Positions 8,879-17,595 of a stretch of 64,000 nucleotides of DNA are shown piece after piece. Under the pieces are notes generated by a model. That model saw only the letters and a program-made list of their open reading frames with translations, searched no databases and was not told the origin of the DNA. Each line of letters begins with the position of its first letter. Position 1 is the stretch's first letter. This DNA comes from Cytidiella melzeri. Lineage: Eukaryota > Basidiomycota > Agaricomycetes > Polyporales > Irpicaceae. Made by a program: the position numbers and the translations under genes. The stretch covers positions 62,001 through 126,000 of the forward strand of contig JABYQR010000044.1 of assembly GCA_022592445.1 (NCBI GenBank). Reading direction: 5' to 3'.

Positions 8879-11800
8879 ATGTCAGAACCGGCAAGTAATG
8901 GACATTGTTCGCGTCCACGTTAAGCTTGTCCACTTACCTTCCGGGTTACAGCTGGCTCTGTCATGCACTGCAGTAGCGTCTCGCCAACGAGCTATTCAGG
9001 CACCACTCCGACACCTCAAGGTCGAGTCAACGAGTTTGTGACTCCCGCACTTCTTGAGCAGGTGACGCAGGCCGCTTCTGCAGACCCTGCGCTCCACCAT
9101 CTTCTGCAGCTAGCCCAGAAAAATCAGCTTACGGAGGCACAAAGGACGACACTTGCTGCCTTTGTTCGGTCACTGAACGAACAACTGGATCCCCGTCACG
9201 CTGATCAAGAGAGGCCGCAGTTGGCTAGCTCTTCGGAGGCAATGGCGGTTGCACCTCCTGTCCGGCTGTTTGACTTGGTCATCGAGTTTCAGGAAAAACC
9301 TTCAGATCGTTGGCTCGTTCCTCGAGGAGCTGTGTGCCTTGCCGACACGTATGCATCAATCGGAGGGTCTCAGTACGATGTCATTGTCACAGTCAACTTG
9401 CCAATCGCCAGGCTCAATTCTGTCGCGCAAGTGAGCAGTACGATAACTGGAATTGAAGAGGCTACGGGCCCCACGCAAACGGCCAAACTGCATTGGAAAG
9501 GTGTTCACCAAGAGAGTTATGACATACTGTTGGCCTGGTCGCGAGGTGATACAGTCCCTGATAGTTCAAGGAATCGCAATCGAGAGACTGGATCCTCCTC
9601 GAGGTGGGCAACATCCGGGAAGCACGTGTAGCGTGCTACGTCAACCGTAGGTGGGCGGGCTCCAACCCGCGGACACGCCATGACATTATTTCGCATCCCC
9701 ATTTATTATGTTTCTCTGTCCTCTTCCATAACACTGAACGCTTCTTTCTGAACGTGTACAGCCACCCTGACACGCACGACGCCACTCACGCTCTCCTTGC
9801 AGAGCAGCATCTCCCGCCGTTCACCCTCGTCGCAGGCGACTTCAACCTCCACCACATGCTCTGGGAATCAGGGCGTCGTGACGATCGTCATGCACAAGAA
9901 ATCATCGACTTCATGCCGGACATTAGGGTCTCACTCCTGAATTCTCTGGATGTGCACACTCACTTCCCTCACCGGCGCGGCTTCGCGCCGTCAGTCATCG
10001 ATTTGGCATGGGTTGACTCAAGTTTCCTGGATCACCCTCTCACCATGCTCACGGTGGACCCTAACATGCGCATGGGCTCAGACCACGCCGTCCTGATTAT
10101 CGACATTCCCACCACTCCAGAATATGTTGCACTTCCGCGCATCCCCCCTAATTCCGATGCGGAAACGGAGTTTATGCTGGACATTATGGACGCAGCCCGT
10201 GCGCGCGTCCACGACACCCTTTCTTCCCCCCACGATATCGAGCGATCGCTGAACATATTCTTTGATTCTATTCAGGAAGCATTTAATCGACACTCGTCGA
10301 TACCACGCATCACCAGCCACTCCAAACCGTGGTGGAACGAGGAGTGTCGGGAATCCCTTCGGACGTTCCGGCTCACCAATCAGCAAGAGGACCGGTGGGC
10401 CTTCTTTCGAGCGGTGCGGAAGGCCAAGAGAATGCACTTCGACACCGTCATTCAAGATATGGCAGCCAAGAAGCGTGTTTGGGACCTCACGTCGTGGTCC
10501 AAGCCACGCCCGATCTCAACCGCGTCTCACATCAAAGGCAGCGATGGGGCCACCCTACACTCCTTTGACGACTTTGTCAGGGGATGCACCGAACAGTTTT
10601 ACGCGGCGCAGGACCGACCAGTCGATCTTTCCATCGTCGACGTCCTCGAACAGCGCGACGAAAGGGCGTTTCCACCCTTCTCTCGGCAGGAGCTGAGGGA
10701 ATGCCTTGTCTCGACGTCTTCCCGCTCTGCACCAGGACCAGATCACCTTACATGGTCAATGATCAAATCCCTTATCGCTGACCGCGAAATCGAAACGTAC
10801 CTTCTCTCCACCTTTAATGCATGCGTGACTAACAGCTTTTGGCCCCCGCAGTTCAAATCTTCGGTGACCATCGTCATCCCGAAGCCCAAGAAGTCTGATT
10901 ATTCAGTTCTGAAGGCTTACCGACCAATCGTGCTCCTCAGCTGCTTAGGCAAGCTGGTGGAGAAACTGATTGCGAACCGTATGCAGTACGATTGCATACG
11001 GTACCAGCTGTTGCATCCTTCCCAGTGTGGGGGTGTACGTCTCCACTCCACGGACGACGCTGGCCTCCTTCTTGTCCACCACTTACGAGCGGCGCGCGCA
11101 GCGGGGCTTCACTCCTCCTGCCTCGCGATGGACATCGCCCAATTTTTTCCTTCTATTAACCACCACTTGCTGGTGGCCATTCTCCGACGCCTCGGATTCC
11201 ACTCCTCCCTGTGTCTACTCATCGCTAACTATCTCTCTAATCGTACCACCCAGTTCCGGTGGGCAGAGCGACTGTCTGACCAAGTCGGCTGCACAGTTGG
11301 CGTTGGTCAGGGCTCTTGCCTATCCCCCAATTTCTCCGCGCTCGCCATCACACCCGCCCTCGCCCTCATTTCCAAGCTACTCCCAGCACAAAACCCCTCC
11401 ATGCGGTCTCTTCTACTATTCTTCGTAGATGACGGCACTCTTGCCCTCTCGTCAGACTCGCTGGGCACGAACATTTTCATCCTCCGCCATCTATACCTTC
11501 GAATCGTCGAAATATTCGCTCGCATCGGCATTGTCCTTGAACTCGACAAACTCGAACTCGCCCACTTCCCCTGCCTTAAGTACCAAGGTCCTCTACCTCC
11601 CCTCACCATTTCTATTGACAATTCCTCTATCACGCTCAAGCCCAAACACGTCTGGCGATACCTAGGTTTCTTCTTCGATTCCCAACTCAACTTTCGCTAC
11701 CACGTCCGTTTCTATGCCACCAAAGCCCTCAGCACTGTCCGCGGTTACCCCATGCTGGGTAACTCCAATCGAGGCCTCGCCCCAGCGCAGAAGCGTCTTC

Positions 11801-14498
11801 TATACATATCATGCGTTCGCCCCATTCTCACCTACGGCTTCCGCCTCTGGTTCAACCCTCGCAAGCCACAAAAGCTCCTCATCTCCTCTCTCGCTCAAGC
11901 CCAGTCCGTCGCCGCCAGGTGGATCCTAGGCGCTTTCCGCACATCCCCAGTCGGCGGGATGGAAATCCTTGCCGGACTCCTTCCAATGCGTCTCCATATC
12001 CGTAAACTCTTCGACACCTCCGTTCTCCGCACTCAATGTCTCCCAGCAAGCCACATCGTCACAATCGCGTCCACCCCCAAATCCGGTCGCAACCCATCTT
12101 ACTCCATCGGATTCCCCGTCCACAACATCCTCCCTCGCTCGTCCCTCCCCCTACAAATCCATCATCAGTCGTCAACACCCAACCTCGAACCCATCAGCCA
12201 TTCACACCCCGAATTACAGCCTGGTAACAGATTAGTAGACCTATTCGCTTCGCGCGTATCTTTCATTATTTCTCACCCTAAGAAATCTTCAGACGATTTT
12301 CAGCCGTGGTTAGAACGCAAACGCAATTTTATCAGCAGTCTAGCATCTTCCCCCTTAACTACCTTTGCTTTCTCTGACGGATCAGCTCGCACAGGGACTC
12401 CAGACGTTGCCGCCGCCGCTTACCGCTTGTACATTGGTCGCGCCCTTGTCGCCTCCATGGCTTTCACTTATTCAGAGGCAACGTCGTTCGACGCTGAACT
12501 CCTTGCTCTCGCCGCATGCATCGCCCGAGGCATCAACACCACCACCACGGACCTCCATGTCTTCTGTGACAGTGAATCTGCCATCACCACTATCCTCAGG
12601 GTTGAACCGCACTCAGCTCAAGCCATCTCCATCAGCACGGCCACGCGCCTCCGCAACTGGTTCTCCATGAACCCTGCAGCACATCTCCACCTCCACTGGT
12701 GTCCAGGACACGTGGGCATCGAACAAAACGAATTGGTCGACCAGCAAGCTCGCGCGGCGCTGGAAACCCCCAATCCCATCCCATTCACTTCAGTCGCATG
12801 GACCAGAAAGACCGCCAAGATGCGGGCCATCGACGCGTGGACGAACATGTGCAAACATCCTGCATACCGAGGCCATAACTTCCTACACGGAAGACGAGCG
12901 ATCGCTCCTACCACTCACAAGGGAGGAAAGTTCCTCACTCGCTTCACTACAAATAGCCTGGTTGCCCGTGCCGCTCGAGCTATACTGAATCACGCACCCA
13001 CGGGGGAGTATCGATCACGCTTCTTCCCAAACGAAAACATTCGATGCGACAACTGTAACGTCTTCCACTCACGCGCACACATCCTTAACCAGTGCACTCG
13101 GTATTACCGGCCGCGGCGCAACTTCCTGGAGTTCCTGAAGAACTCGTCCGATCCCGACCCTGCACTTTATAACTTTCTCGTCGAAAATCCCCTTGCATTC
13201 ACCTTCGAACACGCTCCCACCAACAACGTTAATTTTTAATGCGGTAGCGTACCTCCCTTGCGCGTATCGCGCGTCTAGGCTCTAAAGTCTCCCCGTTACA
13301 CGTAGATTATCAGGTGTATAGTCGTATAGTTTGTTCCGTCTCTGGCCACGCCGACGGTTAATAATAGTGATTTAAAAAAAAAAAAAAAAGATAGTTCAAG
13401 GAATATCAGCGGCTCGGTAAGTTTGTCCTTCTAGTGCCCACTCATGTCCTGAAATGCGTGCCGTCAGGACACCCAGAAGAGGACCTATTTAACCCACCAA
13501 TTACCTGACGGAGACTTGATAGAGATACTCCGGGCGGTAAAGTGGTTTCGTTGTGCACATCCGTTCGTGCTGTCTCACCATGTTCTTTGTCTAGGCATGT
13601 ACCCCATACGTGATGAAAACTATCAAACCCACGAACGCAGATAGTAGTAGGGTTCGAAGAAAGACTATAGCGCGTAAAGTGACAATCGAGTCATCGGTAC
13701 CGTCTGCTGTACCAAGTGCAAGTACTGTGCACGTGGCGACTCTGAGGTTCCCACCGCAACCAATCCCCCCACCGACGCCGCAGGCGTATGCATCGCCCGT
13801 GCAGCCCACTCTGCTACCTCAGCCGGCTCCTGTAGCGTCCCCATCAGCTCCGTCATCGTACACACCTCCGGTGGCTTGGAATACATCTACAATGGCTACA
13901 CCTCCACCAATGGATTGCCTTACCCCTGTGGCTCCTCCTGTTCAGCATGCACCCTCGCACCACGCTAGCCCTCCTCCTACACATCCTAACACTACTCCTA
14001 CGGCGCCTCCGCTGGTCGCAAGCCCACCTATTGCCGCTGTGAATGCACCGTACGGCGGCGTATCATTCGCTCCGATATCGACACCTGCGATGGAAGCCAG
14101 TAGGTTCCTCCTATTATTATCGTGGCATCTTCTGAAAGCTAATCTCTGTTATTCAGTATCAGCTGAAAATCCGACAACGTATACAAAGCGCAAGAAGCCA
14201 ACTCGCCCTGTTGCGTCCGCGATCCCACCTCCGATCCACTGTAGAGCTTGCAAACTAACAGACATACCCCTCCTCATGGGTGGCCGTGAGTAGCGTCTCT
14301 GCCACATGCAAGGCGACTGGGAAAGATTTTGCTGATATGCATTCTCGGACAGGAATTTGTCGGCGGTGCTTGGAAGGCGGTAGACTTTCCGAAGCTATTC
14401 CTGAGCTTTACGCTCCGAGTACGCAACCAGAGCAGAGCTCGTCCTCTTCTAGCGCCACTCCCGCTTTGGAGTTTGCATATTACCAGTACCGGCCGTGA
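8879..14498 (+). CDS. Unrecognised cysteine-motif protein, interrupted by a non-LTR retrotransposon
   Basis: Without the inserted element (9575-13404, one target repeat included) the exons are 8879-8894, 8952-9574 plus 13405-13416, 13468-13536, 13595-14099, 14157-14285 and 14353-14498. They sum to exactly 500 codons. Introns are 51-67 nt with good GTAAG..CAG-type ends. The N-terminal third is helical (TPALLEQVTQAASADPALHH). A globular block follows (LFDLVIEFQEKPSDRWLVPRG). The middle is a Pro-rich linker with a basic patch (RVRRKTIARK). The C-terminus carries CRAC and, across the last intron, ICRRC, a possible zinc-binding CxxC pair. I do not recognise the family. In the sequenced allele the protein stops about 19 codons into the insertion (stop at 9629-9631), after about 213 native residues, so this copy is disrupted. 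Confidence 0.72.
9560..9574. repeat. Target-site duplication, left copy
   Basis: The 15-mer GATAGTTCAAGGAAT is repeated exactly at 13390-13404. The two copies bracket the non-LTR element. In the host gene this sequence is coding (D-S-S-R-N). Confidence 0.95.
9575..13389 (+). mobile_element. Non-LTR retrotransposon (LINE), 5'-truncated
   Basis: The element runs from just after the left target-site duplication to a run of 16 A (13374-13389) directly before the right copy. It lacks ORF1 and the first part of the endonuclease domain, so it is a 5'-truncated copy, as expected from target-primed reverse transcription. Its single long frame is open to 13239, followed by about 135 bp of 3' UTR and the poly(A). 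Domain order endonuclease, RT, RNase H and terminal zinc knuckle fits RNase H-bearing non-LTR clades (Tad/I-like) found in fungi; the clade call is inference. An intact frame, an exact duplication and an intact A-tail all point to recent insertion. Confidence 0.95.
9577..13239 (+). CDS. ORF2 of the non-LTR element: partial endonuclease, RT, RNase H
   Basis: The frame is continuous from the truncated 5' end, with no native start codon. It begins inside an APE-type endonuclease: VAGDFNLHHMLWES, then SVIDLAWVDS and GSDHAVLIIDIP are visible, but the N-terminal catalytic Asn/Glu part is missing. RT follows with VIPKPKKSDYSVLKAYRPI, DIAQFFPSINHHLL, VGQGSCLSPNFSAL and the catalytic FFVDDGTLALS (11420-11450). 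RNase H has FSDGSA, DAELLALAA, FCDSESA and HWCPGHVGIEQNELVD (about 12370-12745). A C-terminal CxxC..H..C knuckle (CDNCNVFHSRAHILNQC) ends the protein. The missing 5' part means this copy cannot retrotranspose alone. Confidence 0.93.
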   Translation, partial: QSRDWILLEVGNIREARVACYVNRRWAGSNPRTRHDIISHPHLLCFSVLFHNTERFFLNVYSHPDTHDATHALLAEQHLPPFTLVAGDFNLHHMLWESGRRDDRHAQEIIDFMPDIRVSLLNSLDVHTHFPHRRGFAPSVIDLAWVDSSFLDHPLTMLTVDPNMRMGSDHAVLIIDIPTTPEYVALPRIPPNSDAETEFMLDIMDAARARVHDTLSSPHDIERSLNIFFDSIQEAFNRHSSIPRITSHSKPWWNEECRESLRTFRLTNQQEDRWAFFRAVRKAKRMHFDTVIQDMAAKKRVWDLTSWSKPRPISTASHIKGSDGATLHSFDDFVRGCTEQFYAAQDRPVDLSIVDVLEQRDERAFPPFSRQELRECLVSTSSRSAPGPDHLTWSMIKSLIADREIETYLLSTFNACVTNSFWPPQFKSSVTIVIPKPKKSDYSVLKAYRPIVLLSCLGKLVEKLIANRMQYDCIRYQLLHPSQCGGVRLHSTDDAGLLLVHHLRAARAAGLHSSCLAMDIAQFFPSINHHLLVAILRRLGFHSSLCLLIANYLSNRTTQFRWAERLSDQVGCTVGVGQGSCLSPNFSALAITPALALISKLLPAQNPSMRSLLLFFVDDGTLALSSDSLGTNIFILRHLYLRIVEIFARIGIVLELDKLELAHFPCLKYQGPLPPLTISIDNSSITLKPKHVWRYLGFFFDSQLNFRYHVRFYATKALSTVRGYPMLGNSNRGLAPAQKRLLYISCVRPILTYGFRLWFNPRKPQKLLISSLAQAQSVAARWILGAFRTSPVGGMEILAGLLPMRLHIRKLFDTSVLRTQCLPASHIVTIASTPKSGRNPSYSIGFPVHNILPRSSLPLQIHHQSSTPNLEPISHSHPELQPGNRLVDLFASRVSFIISHPKKSSDDFQPWLERKRNFISSLASSPLTTFAFSDGSARTGTPDVAAAAYRLYIGRALVASMAFTYSEATSFDAELLALAACIARGINTTTTDLHVFCDSESAITTILRVEPHSAQAISISTATRLRNWFSMNPAAHLHLHWCPGHVGIEQNELVDQQARAALETPNPIPFTSVAWTRKTAKMRAIDAWTNMCKHPAYRGHNFLHGRRAIAPTTHKGGKFLTRFTTNSLVARAARAILNHAPTGEYRSRFFPNENIRCDNCNVFHSRAHILNQCTRYYRPRRNFLEFLKNSSDPDPALYNFLVENPLAFTFEHAPTNNVNF
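13390..13404. repeat. Target-site duplication, right copy
   Basis: Exact copy of 9560-9574, directly following the poly(A) tail. The host reading frame resumes after it with I-S-G-S and then a GTAAGT splice donor at 13417. Confidence 0.95.
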
Positions 14499-15072
14499 AT
14501 ATCTCCGCATAGCGTGCCCCAAATGCTTCTGGCGGACTTTTCGTTCACTCTTACGAGCTTGAGGTTAATCACAGTCACCATATGCTACGACTTGATAGGA
14601 GCTTCCGGGCAGGGAGAGTTACTAGCTGTCATTCTCAGATGCTCCCAACGAAGACAAAGGTGGGCTTTTGCATGACCGACCCAAAAACATGAATCCATCG
14701 TAGCTACCTAGTCATCAGGCACCTCGAAATCGCATATGGCATCAAGAAAGTTGTTGGTGACTCTGCGCGGTGTTGAGAAATGTGCTCACTTAGCAAACGA
14801 GTTAACGAGCCTATTTCGGTCACTGCGGGGAACAAATGTCGCCTGTGTGATCAGTGTAGGTCAAGGTTATGTCTCTAGTACCGTTTACAATCTCACTGAC
14901 AGGATCCTAGCCGGAAGTGACCATGTCGCAGGCTGGCATCACTCGTCGGATCTGGCTGGCCTTTTGTAAATTCCAGCCCCGCCACTGCGCTTCGGCTACT
15001 ACTTATGTAACACACTGAGAAGTTAGAACAGCTCACAACTCGAGTCAACGCGTACGTCTTGTACATTGACAA
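14499..15072. other. Intergenic region with a possible thioredoxin relic
   Basis: No intact gene is seen between the interrupted gene and the kinase. On the minus strand, 14640-14780 resembles pieces of the thioredoxin gene at 63201-63866 (listed separately). Confidence 0.5.
14640..14780 (-). pseudogene. Decayed thioredoxin fragment
   Basis: On the minus strand 14684-14645 reads TGCAAAAG, then codons for PTFVFVGSI. This matches the splice acceptor and the cis-proline strand of the thioredoxin gene near 63527 (MPTFVFI); the + strand 16-mer GAAGACAAAGGTGGGC is shared. About 100 bp upstream a stretch reads FTNNFLDAICDFE, which resembles FTNVNFLKCDVE of the intact gene. Stops and lost spacing break the frame, and no WCGPC motif was found. 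The similarity is short, so this is a tentative relic. Confidence 0.4.
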
Positions 15073-16695
15073 ATGTTAGGACGATACTTTCACGCTATTG
15101 GTACTAGCTCATGCATGCGTAGTAATATCAGCTCTCTACACCCTCACCACATCCAAAACATTCGCAATGCGACCATCGCCACATCCAGTCACAGTGTTGG
15201 TCAGCCGGAGTGGGCAGCGCACGAAGAACCCATTAGCGACTACAACGATAAAACAGGCTATCTGCCTCTCACCCTTGGGCAAGAGCTTGGCGAATACCGC
15301 ATTCTCAGGAAACTCGGTTGGGGTGTATATTCCACGGTTTGGTTGGCCCAGCGACAACGGTATGTCTTACAACCACTAGCCACAGCCTCTGTTAATGGCG
15401 CGTAATCCAGCGATCAAACTTTCGCCGTTCTCAAAGTAATGACAGGCACATGTTCTGTACCTGTTATGCTGAGTGCAATATTGATTCGCACTGTTAGGTC
15501 TGGCAAGTCACGAACCTCAACTGCATGAAATTGATTTTCTCCAACGAATGCGTGATCGCTCACCATTTCATCCATTTTCCTCCCGTGTTATCCATCTTGT
15601 CGACCATTTTTATTGCCCGCAATCGCGCAGAGATCACTTGTGTCTCGTTTTAGAGCCATTGTCGCAGAGTCTGCATTCGCTGTCCAAACGCTGGGTCAAT
15701 TCGAGGCTTCCGTCATGTCTCGTTAGACATGTTATCCGTCAAGTTGTGGAAGGCCTTGACTACTTACACACCGAATGTAACATCATACACACAGGTTTGT
15801 TCTACCTCTGAACGGATGGACACTGCTAAAGGATAGGCCACGATTTAGACGTCAAAGCAGACAACGTTATGTTGACCATATCACCAGGAGAGATTCAAGC
15901 ATTCCTCGATTCGCGCACTAACGTGCAAGCAGACAAAGCCATATTCCCTGATGGAAGGCGTGTCATACGTTCTCAGTCGACTCCCATCGCCTTTTCTATC
16001 CCAACTGGTGATCTTGGCTCGTACGCCACATGGAAGCATGTAAATGCTAAGCTGGCCGACGTCGGTGTCTGTAAGCCTCGTCAATCGACCCTTTCGATCT
16101 TCTTCTGACTCACGGTGGCTAGCATGCTGGGCGGATAGTGTCAACGAACATTTCACGGATTTGATACAGAGCCCTGCTCTCAGAGCGCCGGAAGTTTGCA
16201 TCGGAGCAGGATGGGGCAAACCTGTCGACATCTGGAGCGTGGGATGTTTAGTACGACGTTTCTTCTATGTTTATGATCGTGCAATACCTGACCAAAAATT
16301 CAGGCATACCAGCTCCTTATGGGGTACTCACTAGTCAATGAAAAATGCGATCAACAAGCAGTGCCGTACTTCCACGCCTCGTTCTTTGGAAAATACCCTC
16401 CTGAGATGGTGAAGCGCGGGAAATACAGTGACTTTTTCTACAAAGAGGATGGTAAGAATATCGGAGAGTCTTCACTCGTAGTTCCATACTGATGTGACTG
16501 TTTTGTTTTCGGTGAGCAGGGTCGCTAAGGATTGAGTTGGATGTACGAGTGACGCTGGAAGAGATGATCATGAGAGCACCTCCAGCAGACGTGGACACTT
16601 TCATAGACTTCGTCAAGTGCACGTTCACTTTGGATCCATCCCAAAGGCCAACGGCCCACGAGCTTCTCAAGCACAAGTGGTTGCAGCTCGAGTAA
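15073..16695 (+). CDS. SRPK-like serine/threonine protein kinase
   Basis: Seven exons: 15073-15359, 15411-15451, 15498-15794, 15849-16070, 16123-16250, 16304-16451 and 16520-16695, giving 432 aa. The pre-domain DYNDKTGYLPLTLG and glycine loop KLGWGVYSTVWLAQ are typical of SRPK (SR-protein kinases). FAVLKV gives the ATP-site lysine, HELH-like HEIDFLQRMR follows, and the catalytic loop is HTDVKADN. The DFG position reads ADVGV, and RAPEV is the APE box. DIWSVGCL and a C-terminal SQRPTAHELLKHKWL complete the fold. These kinases phosphorylate RS-rich splicing or transport factors; this is a short version with little spacer insert. The end of exon 2 is ambiguous: a GC donor 8 nt earlier would give an equally open frame. 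Confidence 0.88.
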
Positions 16696-17595
16696 TCACG
16701 AGAGCCCACCGGCATGATCCTGTCAACTCGTCGCCCGTCGTTTGCATCCGTGTCTATCTCACTTACCTGCTTTCCATGTTTGTTTTGTAAACGCTGTCGA
16801 AAACCGCTATGGCTGCATATTAATATCACCTCCACTCCTTTGACTTTCAAATTGACCAAGTCGTGTGTGGCCTTGCGTTAGTGTGAAGCCCGTTGAGCTC
16901 ATCAGATTACACAGTATTCTATTAAAATACTAGTTATGGCATGCGCAGATTGGAAGAACTGCTGCTCTCAGTTGAACAGCCTCAAGTCCAGAAGTAAAGT
17001 GCGTTGCAGTCACCATATAAAGTGTACAATTTCCGCAGAGGCTGAGAGACACTGAGGTCTGATACACTACTCCCTTTGGTTTTTTTTAATTCAAGTCATG
17101 CACAACCCGCACAACGACTTCTTCCCGAGTCAAGTCGAGCTAGCTGATGCCCACAATTTCCACTACACGCTCCCTTTGTTCCTCCACACCCTCTTGTTAT
17201 TGATCCACCCAATATTCACTTGCCGTTTCCACATGCACCATACTAGCAGCCGCTTCATGGATCGATTCATGGTCTCATATGTAACTACGTTACGCACGGA
17301 CCTTCATATGTAAAATAAGACAGGATAATGATAATGATAATAATAATGACGGTGCCCATTGAGCTCATAGGGTTACACAGTATTCTATCGAGATACTACA
17401 TTATGGCATGTGTAGTTTTCTTTCAGGCAGAGCTTACATCGGTGATGTATTGAGACGAGCGTGATGCAATTAGCATTGAGAATAGCCTGTTGCGGTTAGG
17501 TATGGTATAGCTACATAGTGATACGCCATAAACGAGTGAGAAAGCCAGAGCGCGAAAGCCATAATAGAAAGCTTATGCAATAAGTAAACATACGA
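16696..17595. other. Intergenic, holds a pair of 60-bp direct repeats
   Basis: There is no supported gene. A 71-codon ORF at 17098-17313 has no recognisable feature. A GATAAT/AATAAT microsatellite lies at about 17323-17349. The direct repeats are listed separately. Confidence 0.5.
16887..17414. repeat. Imperfect direct repeats of about 60 bp flanking 405 bp
   Basis: 16887-16947 and 17353-17414 share GAGCTCAT, TTACACAGTATTCTAT, then TACTA and TTATGGCATG in the same order, with roughly ten differences. Each copy contains a small AGTAT..ATACT palindrome. They could be ends of a small non-autonomous element or a local duplication. Confidence 0.6.

Noticed and set aside
8963..9631. 222-codon ORF taken as a complete gene
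   Set aside because: Its last 19 codons are inside the inserted retrotransposon; the native frame resumes after 13404, so it is only the front part of a disrupted gene.
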